Source of the DNA: Sabellastarte sp. h YS-2021 | Lineage: Eukaryota; Annelida; Polychaeta; Sabellida; Sabellidae | Direction: 5' to 3' | Assembly (NCBI GenBank): GCA_964017235.1 | Contig: OZ024931.1 | Span: forward strand, 94,335,721-94,399,720 | DNA length: 64,000 bases | Part shown: piece by piece, positions 13,101 to 23,499 of the stretch | How positions within the stretch are numbered: the first letter of the stretch is position 1 | How the letters are laid out: every line of letters begins with the position of its first letter | Notes under the pieces: model-generated | Seen by the model: only the letters and a program-made list of their open reading frames with translations | The model's database searches: none | What the model was told of the DNA's origin: nothing | Translations under genes and position numbers: made by a program

Positions 13101-14605
13101 ACTGTATTAGAATTCACTTATGTCTTCACTGTTACGTATTTTTCCCATATTGAGCATGTAACTGAAATCCCCAAATTATTCTTTTATTTGTATTTTTTGG
13201 AATTTTGTTTAATTTTGGTTTTTAAAAGTAGAAGAGAGTTTAATAGGAACCTTAAAAGATTTTATTCTGGTTTAAAGTAATTACCTGAGTTTCTCCAAGT
13301 CGACACATGGATTTAGAATCAAATAATAGCTTGCGTCCTTTCAAATCATGGTCTCTATAGACAAAAAGTCGCACATTGTCTTTACCAAAGGAAGTTTCAG
13401 ATCTGTGAAACATAACAAAGGAAATATGATGAACAATTTTATAGAAGAGTAACTTACTGTAACTTCCTGTGGTCAATTCCGGAACCTTAGATCCACTATA
13501 AGTCTTACAATTTAACAAAGTGTTTTTCATTTGATAACAAACCACCAACAAGAAACATCATATTCTGGGATAATAGCCTATAATCCACAAACACCACATT
13601 CTATGACAATAAATTATAAGTAATCATACTCAAAGTTGCATTTTTTATTTAAAAATTGTTTTGTTTTTAATTGAAAGTACACGGGTGGTCACTAAGATGA
13701 ACGGTCACGGAGATAAATGGTCCTCAGAAATACCCACATAAAAACAGTTAAAAGGTTTAAACAACAATATAACACAAACCAAAATCATGGAAAGGATTGT
13801 TTTAGTCTATTTTGTTGTTTAGTTTCTGCGCTTTTTATATTTACACTATTTAAATTTGAAAACTTTGAAGACTGTTTATCTCCGTGACCGTTTATCTTTG
13901 TTTATATTAATGACCACCCGTGTAGCACTTGTTAAAAATATAAAAAATTTTCAAAAAAAAATTCTTGCAAGGCCAGATTTTATCACACTATAATGAACAT
14001 AGGTATATGTGGATTCATAACCACTTGCTTTTTTAAAGTAAAATTTATAAAATCATTGCACATATGGAAAAGCTGACATCTGGCCAGTCAACTAAAATTG
14101 TAAACTTGGCTCAAAACACATTGCTAATAAAGTGATAAAGAGTCATAGATTTGAAAAAAAATAGAAGATTTTATGGGTTTAAATTTAGGTTAAGATTTAA
14201 ACTGGTCAATGTAACAAAATATCTATTTAATTTTTGGTGAAAAGGTAAGTTTAAGTATTGGAGGCAAGCTTTAAAGAATAATTGTATTCAATTTCAAATT
14301 GTTTCTGGCAAGCCAAATCTCATGTGATCTCAATCATTTCCTAAATCATATGACTCATTTAATTGTTGATTATTAAGAATAGATTACTGACCGATTCCCT
14401 TGTACATTCTTAAAATAAAACACCTAAATGTTATGTATATCTATATATTTCATATTTACCTTGTTTTTGAGTCACTGTGACATCCTTTAAGGGTATATCC
14501 TAACGAAAATGTTCTCTTTTGAAAGAACTTCGAGAAGGCATCCATACTGTTTTCTATCATATGATTGTTTGCCAAAAGTGGGGTCTTATAGTGGAACATA
14601 CTAAG
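4030..14605 (-). CDS. FNIP: Folliculin-interacting protein (FNIP1/2 orthologue), N-terminal exons, partial
   Basis: FNIP binds folliculin and AMPK and works in the lysosomal FLCN-FNIP complex, which acts as a GAP for RagC/D and controls mTORC1/TFE signalling. Five minus-strand exons join in phase: 14605-14460, 13402-13285, 12005-11904, 4473-4373 and 4101-4030. Diagnostic stretches are [20 protein letters not shown] (family: [20 protein letters not shown]) and [19 protein letters not shown] (family: EMMFGSVAMSYKGSTLKIH), followed by [11 protein letters not shown] (family: SPPQLMLSKVF). A serine-rich linker is encoded in the third exon, as in vertebrate FNIPs. The part seen covers the start of the N-terminal longin domain, about 200 residues of a protein usually over 1,000 long. 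The rest lies off the left edge. Whether an upstream coding exon exists is unresolved. Splice phases agree across all four junctions, so the assignment is firm. Confidence 0.9.
4373..4473 (-). CDS. FNIP: FNIP exon d
   Basis: Thirty-three codons plus 2 nt, with acceptor TCAATAG and donor CAG|GTGAGT. It encodes the FNIP signature [19 protein letters not shown]. The 7.4-kb intron upstream of it holds a LINE fragment and the composite satellite elements. Confidence 0.93.
4478..5442. other. FNIP intron, no recognised gene
   Basis: A poly-T run lies at 4566-4578. The short word TGATTGGGTATTTT occurs near 4781 and again near 7081, hinting at a dispersed repeat, but no boundaries were found. Short open frames here show no family resemblance. 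Confidence 0.5.
5443..5463. repeat. (CAAT)n microsatellite tail of the LINE
   Basis: About five copies of ATCA/CAAT lie directly at the 3' end of the minus-strand LINE and serve as its simple-repeat tail. Confidence 0.75.
5445..6905 (-). mobile_element. 5'-truncated non-LTR retrotransposon (Jockey/CR1/L2-like), reverse transcriptase
   Basis: A minus-strand frame without stops for about 434 codons encodes a reverse transcriptase: [45 protein letters not shown], then the catalytic FYADDTQLF (about 6473-6447), and a C-terminal [20 protein letters not shown] block. The open frame extends up to 7223, but residues upstream of about 6905 do not look like LINE protein, so the element is 5'-truncated with no endonuclease. 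The minus-strand 3' end runs into a (TGAT)n tail at 5443-5463, typical of this LINE group. The intact YADD and lack of stops suggest a fairly recent insertion. It sits in a FNIP intron. Confidence 0.85.
7127..7897 (-). mobile_element. Compact Helentron/HINE-like element with a 156-bp duplication
   Basis: At the left, minus-strand reading gives the hairpin GCTTTTG-TTAG-CAAAAGC (7154-7137), then ATTCCT and CTAG (7130-7127) followed by T. This is the layout of a Helitron-type 3' end. Inside are two copies of a 156-bp unit (starting at 7238 and 7394). A unique stretch, about 7690-7890, resembles the tail at 1680-1870 (GATCATGTGACCTTCA; CTGCCAAATATGG). The right part stops where the next element begins. 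The class is inferred from the terminus. Confidence 0.6.
7238..7549. repeat. Tandem duplication, 156-bp unit, two copies
   Basis: Both copies begin CTTTCCCAATACCTCTTAAT and share GACCCATAAG-type and GGCTATTTAGACTCTC words. Divergence is low apart from small indels. Confidence 0.85.
8400..9740. repeat. 133-bp tandem array (family A), second copy
   Basis: About ten units. Two unit types alternate: one with AAAATTGGCTATCTGCAATAC and one with AAAATTGGGTATCCGCAATAC, the latter paired with GTAGATGAATGAG. This gives an approximate 266-bp dimer periodicity over most of the array. Confidence 0.88.
9741..10665. repeat. 167-bp tandem array (family B), second copy
   Basis: Five to six units homologous to 599-1560, ending in the same AATGATTAATTAATCATTAA junction with the unique tail. 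Open frames inside are array artefacts. Confidence 0.88.
11036..11903. other. FNIP intron, no recognised gene
   Basis: AT-rich intronic sequence. Words such as GTTATCAGGAAAAACATGTG and TGGGCCATATTTGATCATTGGG look repeat-like, but no boundaries or coding signal were seen. Confidence 0.5.
11904..12005 (-). CDS. FNIP: FNIP exon c (serine-rich linker)
   Basis: Thirty-four codons, phase 0 to phase 0, with acceptor TTGGTAG and donor ACT|GTATGT. It encodes a basic then Ser/Thr/Pro-rich linker ([15 protein letters not shown]). Vertebrate FNIPs have a similar serine-rich loop here. Sequence conservation is weak, so support comes mainly from splice phase and position. Confidence 0.75.
12006..13284. 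other. FNIP intron between exons b and c
   Basis: AT-rich, with no recognised repeat boundary. A pyrimidine-rich stretch (CCCACCCTCACCCCCTCCCCC, near 12968) stands out from its surroundings. Short open frames do not match any family. Confidence 0.5.
13285..13402 (-). CDS. FNIP: FNIP exon b
   Basis: The exon begins after CACAG, completing a split AGA codon, and ends CAG|GTAATT in phase 0. It encodes the conserved beta-strand segment [20 protein letters not shown] of the longin domain. Confidence 0.9.
13680..13922. mobile_element. MITE with CACGGGTGGTCA terminal inverted repeats and TA target site
   Basis: A 243-bp element has perfect 12-bp termini, CACGGGTGGTCA and TGACCACCCGTG, flanked by TA on both sides (13678-13679 and 13923-13924). 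Subterminal inverted words (GGTCACGGAGATAAA and its complement) extend the similarity. TA duplication and small size fit a Tc1/mariner-type MITE. It lies in the FNIP intron between exons a and b. Confidence 0.8.
13925..14459. other. FNIP intron between exons a and b, remainder
   Basis: AT-rich; nothing recognised beyond the neighbouring MITE. Confidence 0.5.
14460..14605 (-). CDS. FNIP: FNIP exon a (first coding exon seen)
   Basis: The acceptor is a pyrimidine tract plus CAG just above 14605. The donor AAG|GTAAAT lies at 14459/14458. The exon has 48 codons plus 2 nt. In-frame ATG codons occur at codons 3, 16 and 21. The last gives [12 protein letters not shown], which resembles the vertebrate N-terminus (LFQKLFSKRT). 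Translation probably starts here, but the good upstream acceptor means at least one further 5' exon exists, perhaps untranslated. Confidence 0.8.
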
Positions 14606-16718
14606 CTGAAAAGGAAAATCCGTGCTATCCAGTTGTTAAGTTACATGTTAAGATTTTCATTCACCCATCTACGTTAATGTTATGAACGATCACAGTAACC
14701 TTTATAAAGTATGCATAACACAGACACAAATAAAAGTACTTAAAATGATCTTAAAACAATTAATTGGAACTTTTTAAAAGAAAGTACACAGAAATATTAA
14801 AGATTTTTGTAGTTAAAAGTATTCAATGTACATGTTTCCACAGCAACAGGCAAATTTGTCAGAAATATTTAAATATATGTGATCGCGATGTATGGTGTTC
14901 CAAAGTGACTGATTGTGCACATAAATAAAATAGCTGCATATAGCTGCACTATCTGTCTATTAAACATTTTAAACGAAAATCAAATTACAAACTTCACTGC
15001 CTTTGTATTTTGTTCACATATACTGCTGATAATTGATCACTCATTAAATATAATAGGCATCCTCAGACACAACCTATAGATTCATCAGATTAATGGATTC
15101 GCTTGTAGAGTGTTCAGCTTCACGAAACAGATTAGGAACCCACTAATCTACCTCAAGAGGTGGATTCAGCAGCAGATTGGATTACCCACAATTCATTGTA
15201 TAGACGTGTTTTTAAGAGCAAGGTAGATAACTTTAAAATTTATATTGTTTCTTTCACACATGATGATTTAAATATGATAAAAAGTAATTATATAAAATAA
15301 TACATTCAAGGCAACAAAACAGAAAATTTCAGGTTCTTCCCTTTTGGATTCGACAATCACAAAAGTACACGCTCTACAGCTTCACAGAATCTGACAACAA
15401 TCTAGATTGTATAGATTTCTTAAATTACACTGCTGAAGGAGGCATCTATGAGTTTTTGTTGTATTATTATAAGTTGTGTTTGTTAATATATATTTATATA
15501 AGAAATATAAATTGAAAAATAATTTCAACTCTGATAACTTTCATTCCTGATAAAGCTTTAGTGGATTTGATGAATCAAATTTCAATTAGGGAATGAATGA
15601 AAGAATATACTATTTTGAAAGGAACTAGCTAGTTAAACTTCAAAATATATTTCTACTTGGTCCATTTATTGTGACGGCTGTCACGATCATGGTGTCTGAA
15701 AAATGAGAAAAAAATTTGTTTGTGACATAAATGACTGTGTATGTCAAAATAATTACAAAATGTCCAGGTATAAATTTTTCCAGTATCTTATTTTCTAAAT
15801 AAAGAAACTAAACAAAAAAAAGAAATGATTCATTTTTCTCTGGTCTGGTTTATGTTATTATATGGATACTACAAAAATGAAGGTGTTCATTGTCTTATAA
15901 TCCTAGCTATCATAGTTTGAAATACAACTTTCCCTTTTATAAGTATTGTGCAATGATGAAAAGTAGCTCACCAAATACATCAAAAGATCTGTGCCAAAAT
16001 TTTAAAGAATATATAATCTAAATAATGATGACGAAATAGAATTTAAGTGAAAACCACGGAACTTGGACAAAAACTCGGCCGAAGAGATTTCGGGGCGAAA
16101 GAAACTGAGTGTCATTTAGTAACCACAGTCGTAAATCGACGTTGAGACGTTCTGGCACTAGCATTTTTGGTGAGAAAAATATACATTTAATTTTTTTTCG
16201 CGAAAAAAAAACTGATTTTACAATATAAACACAGTATACGAACTTGTTTCTTATGAACAAATGGGTGTTAAATCGTAAAAAGTCGACATCTTTGAGCGAT
16301 AATACCGTGATTTCCGTCCGAATCGTTCATACCCAGGCCCATTTTTGCCAATATCCATCCAATTTTATATAAAATACACAGCGATCTTGCTTATCCATTT
16401 TTCCCCTGCAAGAGCGAAAATCGCTGTGGTCAGTGGGACTCGGACGTGAGGGGCTTTCTACCAGCATATAAATCCTCATACATTGGGCCTAACTCTTATT
16501 TTCGGCCTATTATGTGTATTTTTACATTAAAATGAAAGAAGAATTCTTGTTTATAACAAATATTAAAACATACAGTGGTGGTGGACCAATTCACAACCAT
16601 GTACTTCTATATTCACGGCCTCCCTCAGTTTTCTTAAAGATTTATTACTTTTTGATAGAAAATAGATTTCCCAGTATATCCTCGATAGATGGGTTTTGAA
16701 TATGACAACGTAAAGATT
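14606..16718. other. Upstream part of FNIP, possible 5' exon and promoter
   Basis: The acceptor at 14606 requires a FNIP exon upstream. No clear coding match was found. The interval 16030-16450 is richer in CpG than its surroundings (TCGGCCGAAGAG, TCGCGAAAAA, GACTCGGACGTGAGG) and is the best place for the FNIP first exon and promoter on the minus strand. That placement is an inference from composition only. Confidence 0.35.
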
Positions 16719-17187
16719 TACGTGCAACTCGCTGTCATAGGAAGTCGGTAACGGAAACTCACTGACACAACTCGCTGACAAGAAATATGTACGTGCGTAT
16801 ATATATGTCATATTATTTGCATATGGCCGTGAGTTCTGTACTAGTTTAAAGTATTTGATCTTCATCGAGATGTCCATTTTATAAAATATTGTTAGGAAAT
16901 GCCAGGTGAAATCCGTGACCACATATCTTCTCATGAATATTAATGACTTGGGTGCTGTGGCCATGAGTTCTGTACTTTAAATCTTCGTCTATGCTTCCAT
17001 TTTATAAAATATTGTTAGGAAACTACAGGGGAAATCCGTGACCTCATACCTTCTCATGAATATTAATGACCTGGGTTCTATGGCTGTGAGTTCTTGAGTT
17101 TAACCGTCTCTATAACCTGCCATATAAAATTTGCATATTGTCAGCGAGTTAGTGTCAGCGACTTCCTGTGTCAGCGAGTTGCACGTA
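16719..17187. mobile_element. Foldback MITE with repeat-rich inverted termini
   Basis: The left terminus TACGTGCAACTCGCTG and the right terminus CAGCGAGTTGCACGTA are inverted. The similarity extends about 60 bp through repeated AACTCGCTGACA and GGAAGTCG words (left to about 16785, right from about 17130). Between them lies a tandem duplication of about 135 bp (16824-16962 and 16963-17095), each copy with TTTTATAAAATATTGTTAGG and TCTCATGAATATTAATGAC. There is no coding sequence. The transposon superfamily is unknown. Confidence 0.7.
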
Positions 17188-18139
17188 CACCAATGTAAAT
17201 GGACTGTACCCAGATAGCAAGACACTAGTGGGCCATCGTTGGCTATGGGTGGCAAAATATAGCTAGTGGGCCACCACTGAGCCACAGCTGGACCACTGAC
17301 TGCATTTTTTTTTCAAAATTTTTAAAGCATTATAAATAACTTTAAAAGCAACCTCAACTATTGTTTTCTGACATATTATTTAACAATATTCAGTGTTAAA
17401 AACACATTATTTCAAAATATAAATATATTGCGTGGCCCACCAACTACCAAAGTCAGTGGCTGTAGCTCAGGGACCAGCCTATGCCCACTGGTGTAAAATT
17501 CCTGGAAAAATTAGATAAAATGTGCATTTTCTTTCACCAAACATAAGTTAATGTCATTTATATAAACAAACCTATTCTGTACGCCTTTATTTTGCTCAGT
17601 CAGTCTTTCCTCCACTTTATTACTTTATATATTGCTTGCTTATTTGCCACAGGTGGTCCATCAGTGGCCCACCCACTACATAAGTAGTACAGGATCTATG
17701 ATGGGCATCCAGTGGGCTACTGGTGGTAATTATTTTATTTTTAGTTAAAGTTAAAGATATCTTCATTTTTCCATTTGATATAATTTTGTGTTTTGATGAA
17801 ACCTAAAACTATTCCAAAATTATTTTTATCTGACACATGCAACTGTGATCTGTAAGAGCTATCTTAGTTGGTGGGCCAATGGTGGTCCTCTGGTGGCTAA
17901 ACCTCAAGCTCTGCTGAATAGCATTTGTTTTGACAGACCTTGAAATAATAAAGCCAAAAAATGACAACAAAAAATGGGAGTCCCAGTAATTTTTTTCGGA
18001 GTGCAAGCTACATAACAGATATCACAATTTTGGCATTTTTCTATTTACTCTGTATTATTGTATCGCTGTACTGTTTATTGCATTGTCTGAAAATAAAATT
18101 ATGATTTTATATCTCTCTTAATATTTTTTACTTAAATCT

Positions 18140-18360
18140 TGGTTGTTGCACTTTTGGGTCTGTCTTTTTATGCAGATTAGGCACTGTAAAAGTCATATTA
18201 GAATTCATTAAGGCTTTTACTTGTGCAACTTCCCATTGTAACTGATGGAATTTCATCAAGTGTGCTACTGGTTTTGCACCAACACCACACATAAGCATTC
18301 ATTGCATGAATTGCCAGTTCTGTATGTATGGGTAATATTCTAGACATCCAAACCATAACA
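18140..18360. repeat. Dispersed segment D, copy 1 (partial)
   Basis: This shares words such as TTTGGGTCTGTCTTT, ATGCAGATTA, AACTTCCCATTGTAA, GATGGAATTTCATCAAGTG and ACACATAAGCATTCATTG with 28388-28890 and 41427-41890. It lies inside the left arm of the inverted-repeat unit, so segment D either inserted there or was captured. Confidence 0.75.
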
Positions 18361-18573
18361 TCTGCTGACAGATGGCTGCCAATGGTGGACCACCAGTCAA
18401 GCTTGTTCCCAGATAAAATTCTGCCATCGGACCGATGTTGGCTGGTGGTCGCATGGTTGGCAGATTTTGCCAACGTTGGGCAAACATGGCTATTGGTTGC
18501 ATAATCAGTAGATTTTGCCAAAGTTGGGCCAGTGTTGGCCCAACAAAGGCTTGCCAACCAAAACTCAGGCTGC

Positions 18574-21500
18574 ACATACGTTAATATGTAACATAAGTAT
18601 TTTGTGTTTATTATGAAATGAGATTTCATGAACGTTATGTATATCTGTGTTATGTTAATATGTAACATAAGTATTTTGTGTGTCACAACACGCTATTATG
18701 AAATGAGATATACATTAAACTACATATCACTTGAAAATTAAAGTAATTTACCCAGTAAAGAAAGAATGATAACCTGAAAAGTGTTCACATGAAAACTAAG
18801 GTAATTTACCCCGTAATGAAACAATGATAACCTGAAAAGTGCCCACATGTTATGCGTGAACCATATGTACACTCGAGTTATGCTAATCTACAATGTAAGT
18901 GTTATCTATGTCATGACATGTTATGAGATGGGATATAGAAAAATAAGGCAAAACATTCTGAAAGGGAGTAATCATAACTTGCCATTCGGGTAAAAATCTG
19001 ATTAATAACAAGATGTAAATAATGGTGTCAATTTGTAAATGACCAAAACCACCCAGTGTTGCGGAAAGAACAACTCTCAGTGAATTACTACTAGTATATT
19101 ATTATTAGTCTTCTCTATCAATAGGCAAAATCTACAATACTGTACTATCCAATGTATGTTACAATGTATATATGTTATGTTTCAGTTGTTGTTTCCCTGT
19201 CAGTTCACAAACTGCATAACATGATATACCCAAAGGTATATGGAAGTCACCAGACATTATACAAAGACCATTACACTTCGTTTCAAAAATACAAAAAGTA
19301 TAAGCTTAACAATTTGAGTGCTGGCCATAATAATTATGCCATGTGTTGGAGATAATATTAAGGTGTTATCCGCAAACTGCCAAGGTTTACAGAATATTAA
19401 AAAAAGAATAGATGTGCTCTCGTACTTCAAGGAAACAAATGCAAACATCGTCTGTCCACAAGACACACATTTAATTGATGATGATATAATGGCTGTAAAA
19501 GAATTATGGAATAATGATGTTTACTTAAATGGAGGTAAAACAAATTCACGTGGTGTGGCAATTCTTTTGAATAACAATTTTGAATATGAAATACTGTCCT
19601 GTAAGAAAGATAAAAATGGCAATTATCTTAATCTACTTATGAAATTAAGCTCAATGAACATAAACTTGGTAACCTTGTATGGACCGAACAACGATAGCCC
19701 TACCTTTTTTTGAAGAAATCTCCAAACTGTTAGAAAATGCAAATGCAGACTACAACATTTTATGTGGTGACTTTAATGTAGCTCTTGATAATGAGATTGA
19801 TACTTTTAATTATAGACATGTAAACAATCCTAGAGCTAGACGAGCCATTATTGATTTAATGAGACAATATGACCTGTCCGACATATATAGAGATTTACAT
19901 CCCGCTACAAAACGATTCACATGGAGAAGACGGAATCCAGTCAAACAGGCAAGACTTGACATGTTTCTCGCTTCTTCTAATATACTAGATATAACGAACA
20001 ATTGCGAAATTAGAGCCAGCTATAGATCAGATCATTCTACAATTAAACTAGAAATGAAAATAAATAAATTCTTACAAGGCAAAGGCCTATGGAAATTCAA
20101 TAATAGTCTCCTGGAGTGCCCAGAATATGTCGATCTTGTAAATGGGATTATAGTAGAAGAAAAGCTCATATATGCAGTTCCTTTATACAATCTAGACTTT
20201 TTAAAGAACAATTTCACTAATATCGAGATGATAATTGACCATGATTTATTCTTAGAAACACTATTACTCCGAATAAGAGGAGAAACTATCAAATTTGCCA
20301 CAACCCAAAAGAAAAAATCCTCAAAAGTAGAAAAGCAGTTAATATCTGACATTGAATTTCTTGAAGCCCAGGATCCAAATTATACGGCAAATTCCACATT
20401 ATTACTGGATAAATGAGCTGAATTAGAAAGTATTAGGTCAAACAAGCTAAAAGGGCAGTTAGTAAGATCTCGGCTGCAATAGCTGCAAGATGGAGAGAAA
20501 CCATCAAAATATTTTTCAAATCTTGAAAAGAAACACTTTATTGAAAAACAATAAGAAAAGTAAGATTAAATAATGGAGAAGTAATAACAGATCAGGAAAA
20601 CATACTAAGTCAGGTACAACAGTATTATTCCAATCTCTTCGAAAATAGAGATGACGCCCTGCAAAATATAAATTTCGAAAATTTAGGTATCAAATCAAGC
20701 ACAAGAGTCCCGGAAGAAGACATTGGGCTACCCGTAACTGTTGATGAAGTAGGACAAGTTCTCAAGAAAATGAAATCAAACAAATCGCCCGGAATTGATG
20801 GCATAACAGTCGAATTTGTCAAGGTATTCTGGCGTCAACTAAAGTACTTTATTATAAATGCAATAAACTGTGGATTTTCAAAGGGTTGCCTGATAACGTC
20901 ACTTCGGCAGTGTATAATAACATGCCTACTAAAAGCTAAAAAGATCGTTCTTTAATAAAAAATTGGCGCCCCATCTCCTTGCTGAGTGTAATTTATAAGC
21001 TAGCATCAGGAACTATAGCGGAAAGACTTAAGAAAACCTTAAATTACGTCATTTCAGACTGTCAAACTGGTTTCATAAAGGGAAGGTACATAAGTGAATC
21101 TACCAGATTGATCTATGATCTTTTACATGCAGCAGAAAATAAAAATATGCCAGGAATGCTTATGTTAATAGATTTCGAGAAAGCGTTTGACTCAGTTTCA
21201 TGGAGCTTTCTATACAGTGTTCTGAAATTCTTTGGATATAGTGAAAATTTTATAAAGTGGGTAAAACTTTTCAATACGGAAATAACTGCATATATCGTAC
21301 AGTGCGGTTTTTGTCAAGACCTATAAAAATTAACAGAGGATGCTGTCAAGGTGATCCAATTTCAGCATATCTATTCCTTATTGGAGCTGAGATTCTAGCA
21401 AGACTTATCCAAATTAATCCAGATATAATTGGATTAAAAATAAAAAATATCAAATTTAAAATAACACAGTTTGCAGATAACACCACATTAATATTGAATG

Positions 21501-23485
21501 GTAGCCAGCACTCCTTACAATCTTCCTTAAATACTCTTGAAGTATTTGGAAATTTATCAGGCTTAAAAATGAATAAGGAAAAAACTAAAGTAATCTGGAT
21601 TGGGAGAAAAAAATTTTCCAAAGACAAATTAAACGTTACCATAGACCTAGAATGGGGATGTACCAACTTCACTCTGTTAGGCATAGAATTTTCAACAAAT
21701 CTATCAATAATAACAGAGCGCAACTATACAAAGGCTTTAGAAAAAATAAAAAAGTTGGTAAAGACATGGAGCAACAGATATTTGACACCTTTGGGCAAGA
21801 TTACGGTCATCAAGACTAACCTGATATCACAGTGTGTCCATCTATTATCTACTATACCAAGGTCAGAATCATTTCTTAAAACATTAAACACCATCCTGTA
21901 CAAGTTCTTATGGAATGGGAAGCCGGATAAAATAAGAAGATCCACCATTTCTTTAAGCTATATGCAGGGAGGTATGAAAATGATCAACATTCACAATTTT
22001 GATAAATCACTTAAAATAAGCTGGATAAAGAAGCTAGTTACTCAACCAAATTCACAATGGCACAAACTACTAACAGTAATGTATGCAAACATAAACAAAT
22101 CCTTAATTTTTGGAGATCAATGGTACAATGAAATGGCTTTAGCTGTTGATAATCAATTTTGGCACAACGTATTAAGAGACTGGCAAGCACTAAATAAAAT
22201 ACAACAAGCACAGAATGAATCTGAACTACTAAGAAATTGCATTTGGTACAATTCTAAAATCTCCAAAAACACAATATTTTTCCCTGACTGGTACAAGAAA
22301 GGTATCTACTTGGTAAATGATATAATAAATACAGAAGGCAAGCTTATAAGTATTAGAGACTTAAGGAATAAATTTAATATAAATGTAAACATTCTGAATT
22401 ACTATACAATAAAAGCTAAAATTGAAACATACACGTCAAAGTATAGACTTTTAGGTAATATGACCCTTGAAAGGCCTACTTATCCTTTTCATTTGGACGT
22501 GCTCCTCAAAGTAAAAAGTGGCTGTAGGAACTACTACCATATATTCAATAATGCAGAGGCTCTGAATGATAATCCAACTTGTGAAATAAAATGGACAAAT
22601 ATTGTTCAAAATGAAAATCTGGACATACAGATTCAAGAAAAATGGAAACAAATATACAAGATTTGCTTCTATTCTGTATGCCACAATAATGTAATTTGGT
22701 TTCAGTATCGTATACTGAACGGCATTTTAGGAACCAAAGACTATTTAAAAAAGTTAAAAATAGATATGAATAATGCATGCTCATTCTGCGGAAGGTATGA
22801 TGAAAACTTGGAGCACTTATTTTGTAAATGTAGAGAAGTGACACAACTGTGGGACAATATTCAACAATGGATTAATAATAAACTTGGGGTAAATCTAGTG
22901 CTAACAAATTTAATGAAATTACATGGCTATTTACTGAATGACCAAACATTTTGGCCATTAAACCTGATACTTATGATTACTCGGAAATATATATTCTGGT
23001 GTGCAAAAAATAACTATAAACTAAATATCTTTTTTCTTCAAAAAGAAATTAAAAAAATTTATTTGGAACAAGAAACATTAAGCCTGATAAACTCACAATC
23101 GACCCAATTTGAAAGAAGGTGGAGCATTTGGAAATATATATTTGATGGTATTGAATCATCCGGTTAAAGTGATAACCAAACCCCGAAGACATGACTTCCA
23201 TATACCTTTTTGTCACTAATCTAATAAACCACCACTCTTTATAATGATACCCCCTAACAAAAATAATACTCATAGAAAGTTTGTAGCTCTACATGTAAAT
23301 TAGGAAATATTTTGTTAACGCAATGTTAAAAACAGTTGTCAGTATCACAAGTCATACTGCGTATATGACATCATTTTTGTAAGACACCGATGGGGGGTTG
23401 TCCACTCTCGCCCCCCCGGATGTCACAAGTGCAATGGGAAAAAAGAGTGAATAAAAGCAAACATTTGTGGGGAAAAAAAAACAAA
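18574..23485 (+). mobile_element. L1/Tx1-type LINE, decayed, with 14-bp target duplication
   Basis: The direct repeat AAAACTCAGGCTGC flanks it (18560-18573 and 23486-23499), and the 3' end is A-rich. These fix both borders and show a near full-length insertion of 4.9 kb. The first 740 bp are non-coding and carry tandem duplications (TTAATATGTAACATAAGTAT twice; GTAATTTACCC and TGATAACCTGAAAAGTG twice). No ORF1 was recognised. The protein region carries endonuclease, reverse transcriptase and a CCHC-like finger. It is disabled by frameshifts and stops. Confidence 0.88.
19336..23167 (+). pseudogene. LINE endonuclease-reverse transcriptase (ORF2-like), inactivated
   Basis: Domains in order are: an AP-type endonuclease (VLSANCQGLQN; NILCGDFNVALD; ARLDMFLASSN; YRSDHSTIKLEM); a reverse transcriptase ([57 protein letters not shown], palm motif at 21470-21481); and a C-terminal finger CSFCGRYDENLEHLFCKC. 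Disruptions are an extra T in a T7 run near 19690, a TGA at 20414, a TAG at 20480, a frameshift in an A run near 20546, another near 20940 and one near 21300. The palm motif reads FADN where active enzymes have FADD, so a metal-binding Asp is lost. The RVT layout and EN motifs fit the L1/Tx1 group. Confidence 0.88.
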
Positions 23486-23499
23486 AAAACTCAGGCTGC

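Noticed and set aside
13380..13551. Longer minus-strand open frame extending FNIP exon b upstream
   Set aside because: The acceptor at 13403 and the phase from exon a show that coding begins at 13402; the extension is intron.
16030..16450. CpG-richer interval as a definite FNIP promoter
   Set aside because: Only composition supports it; no transcript evidence or core motif, so it is listed at low confidence only.
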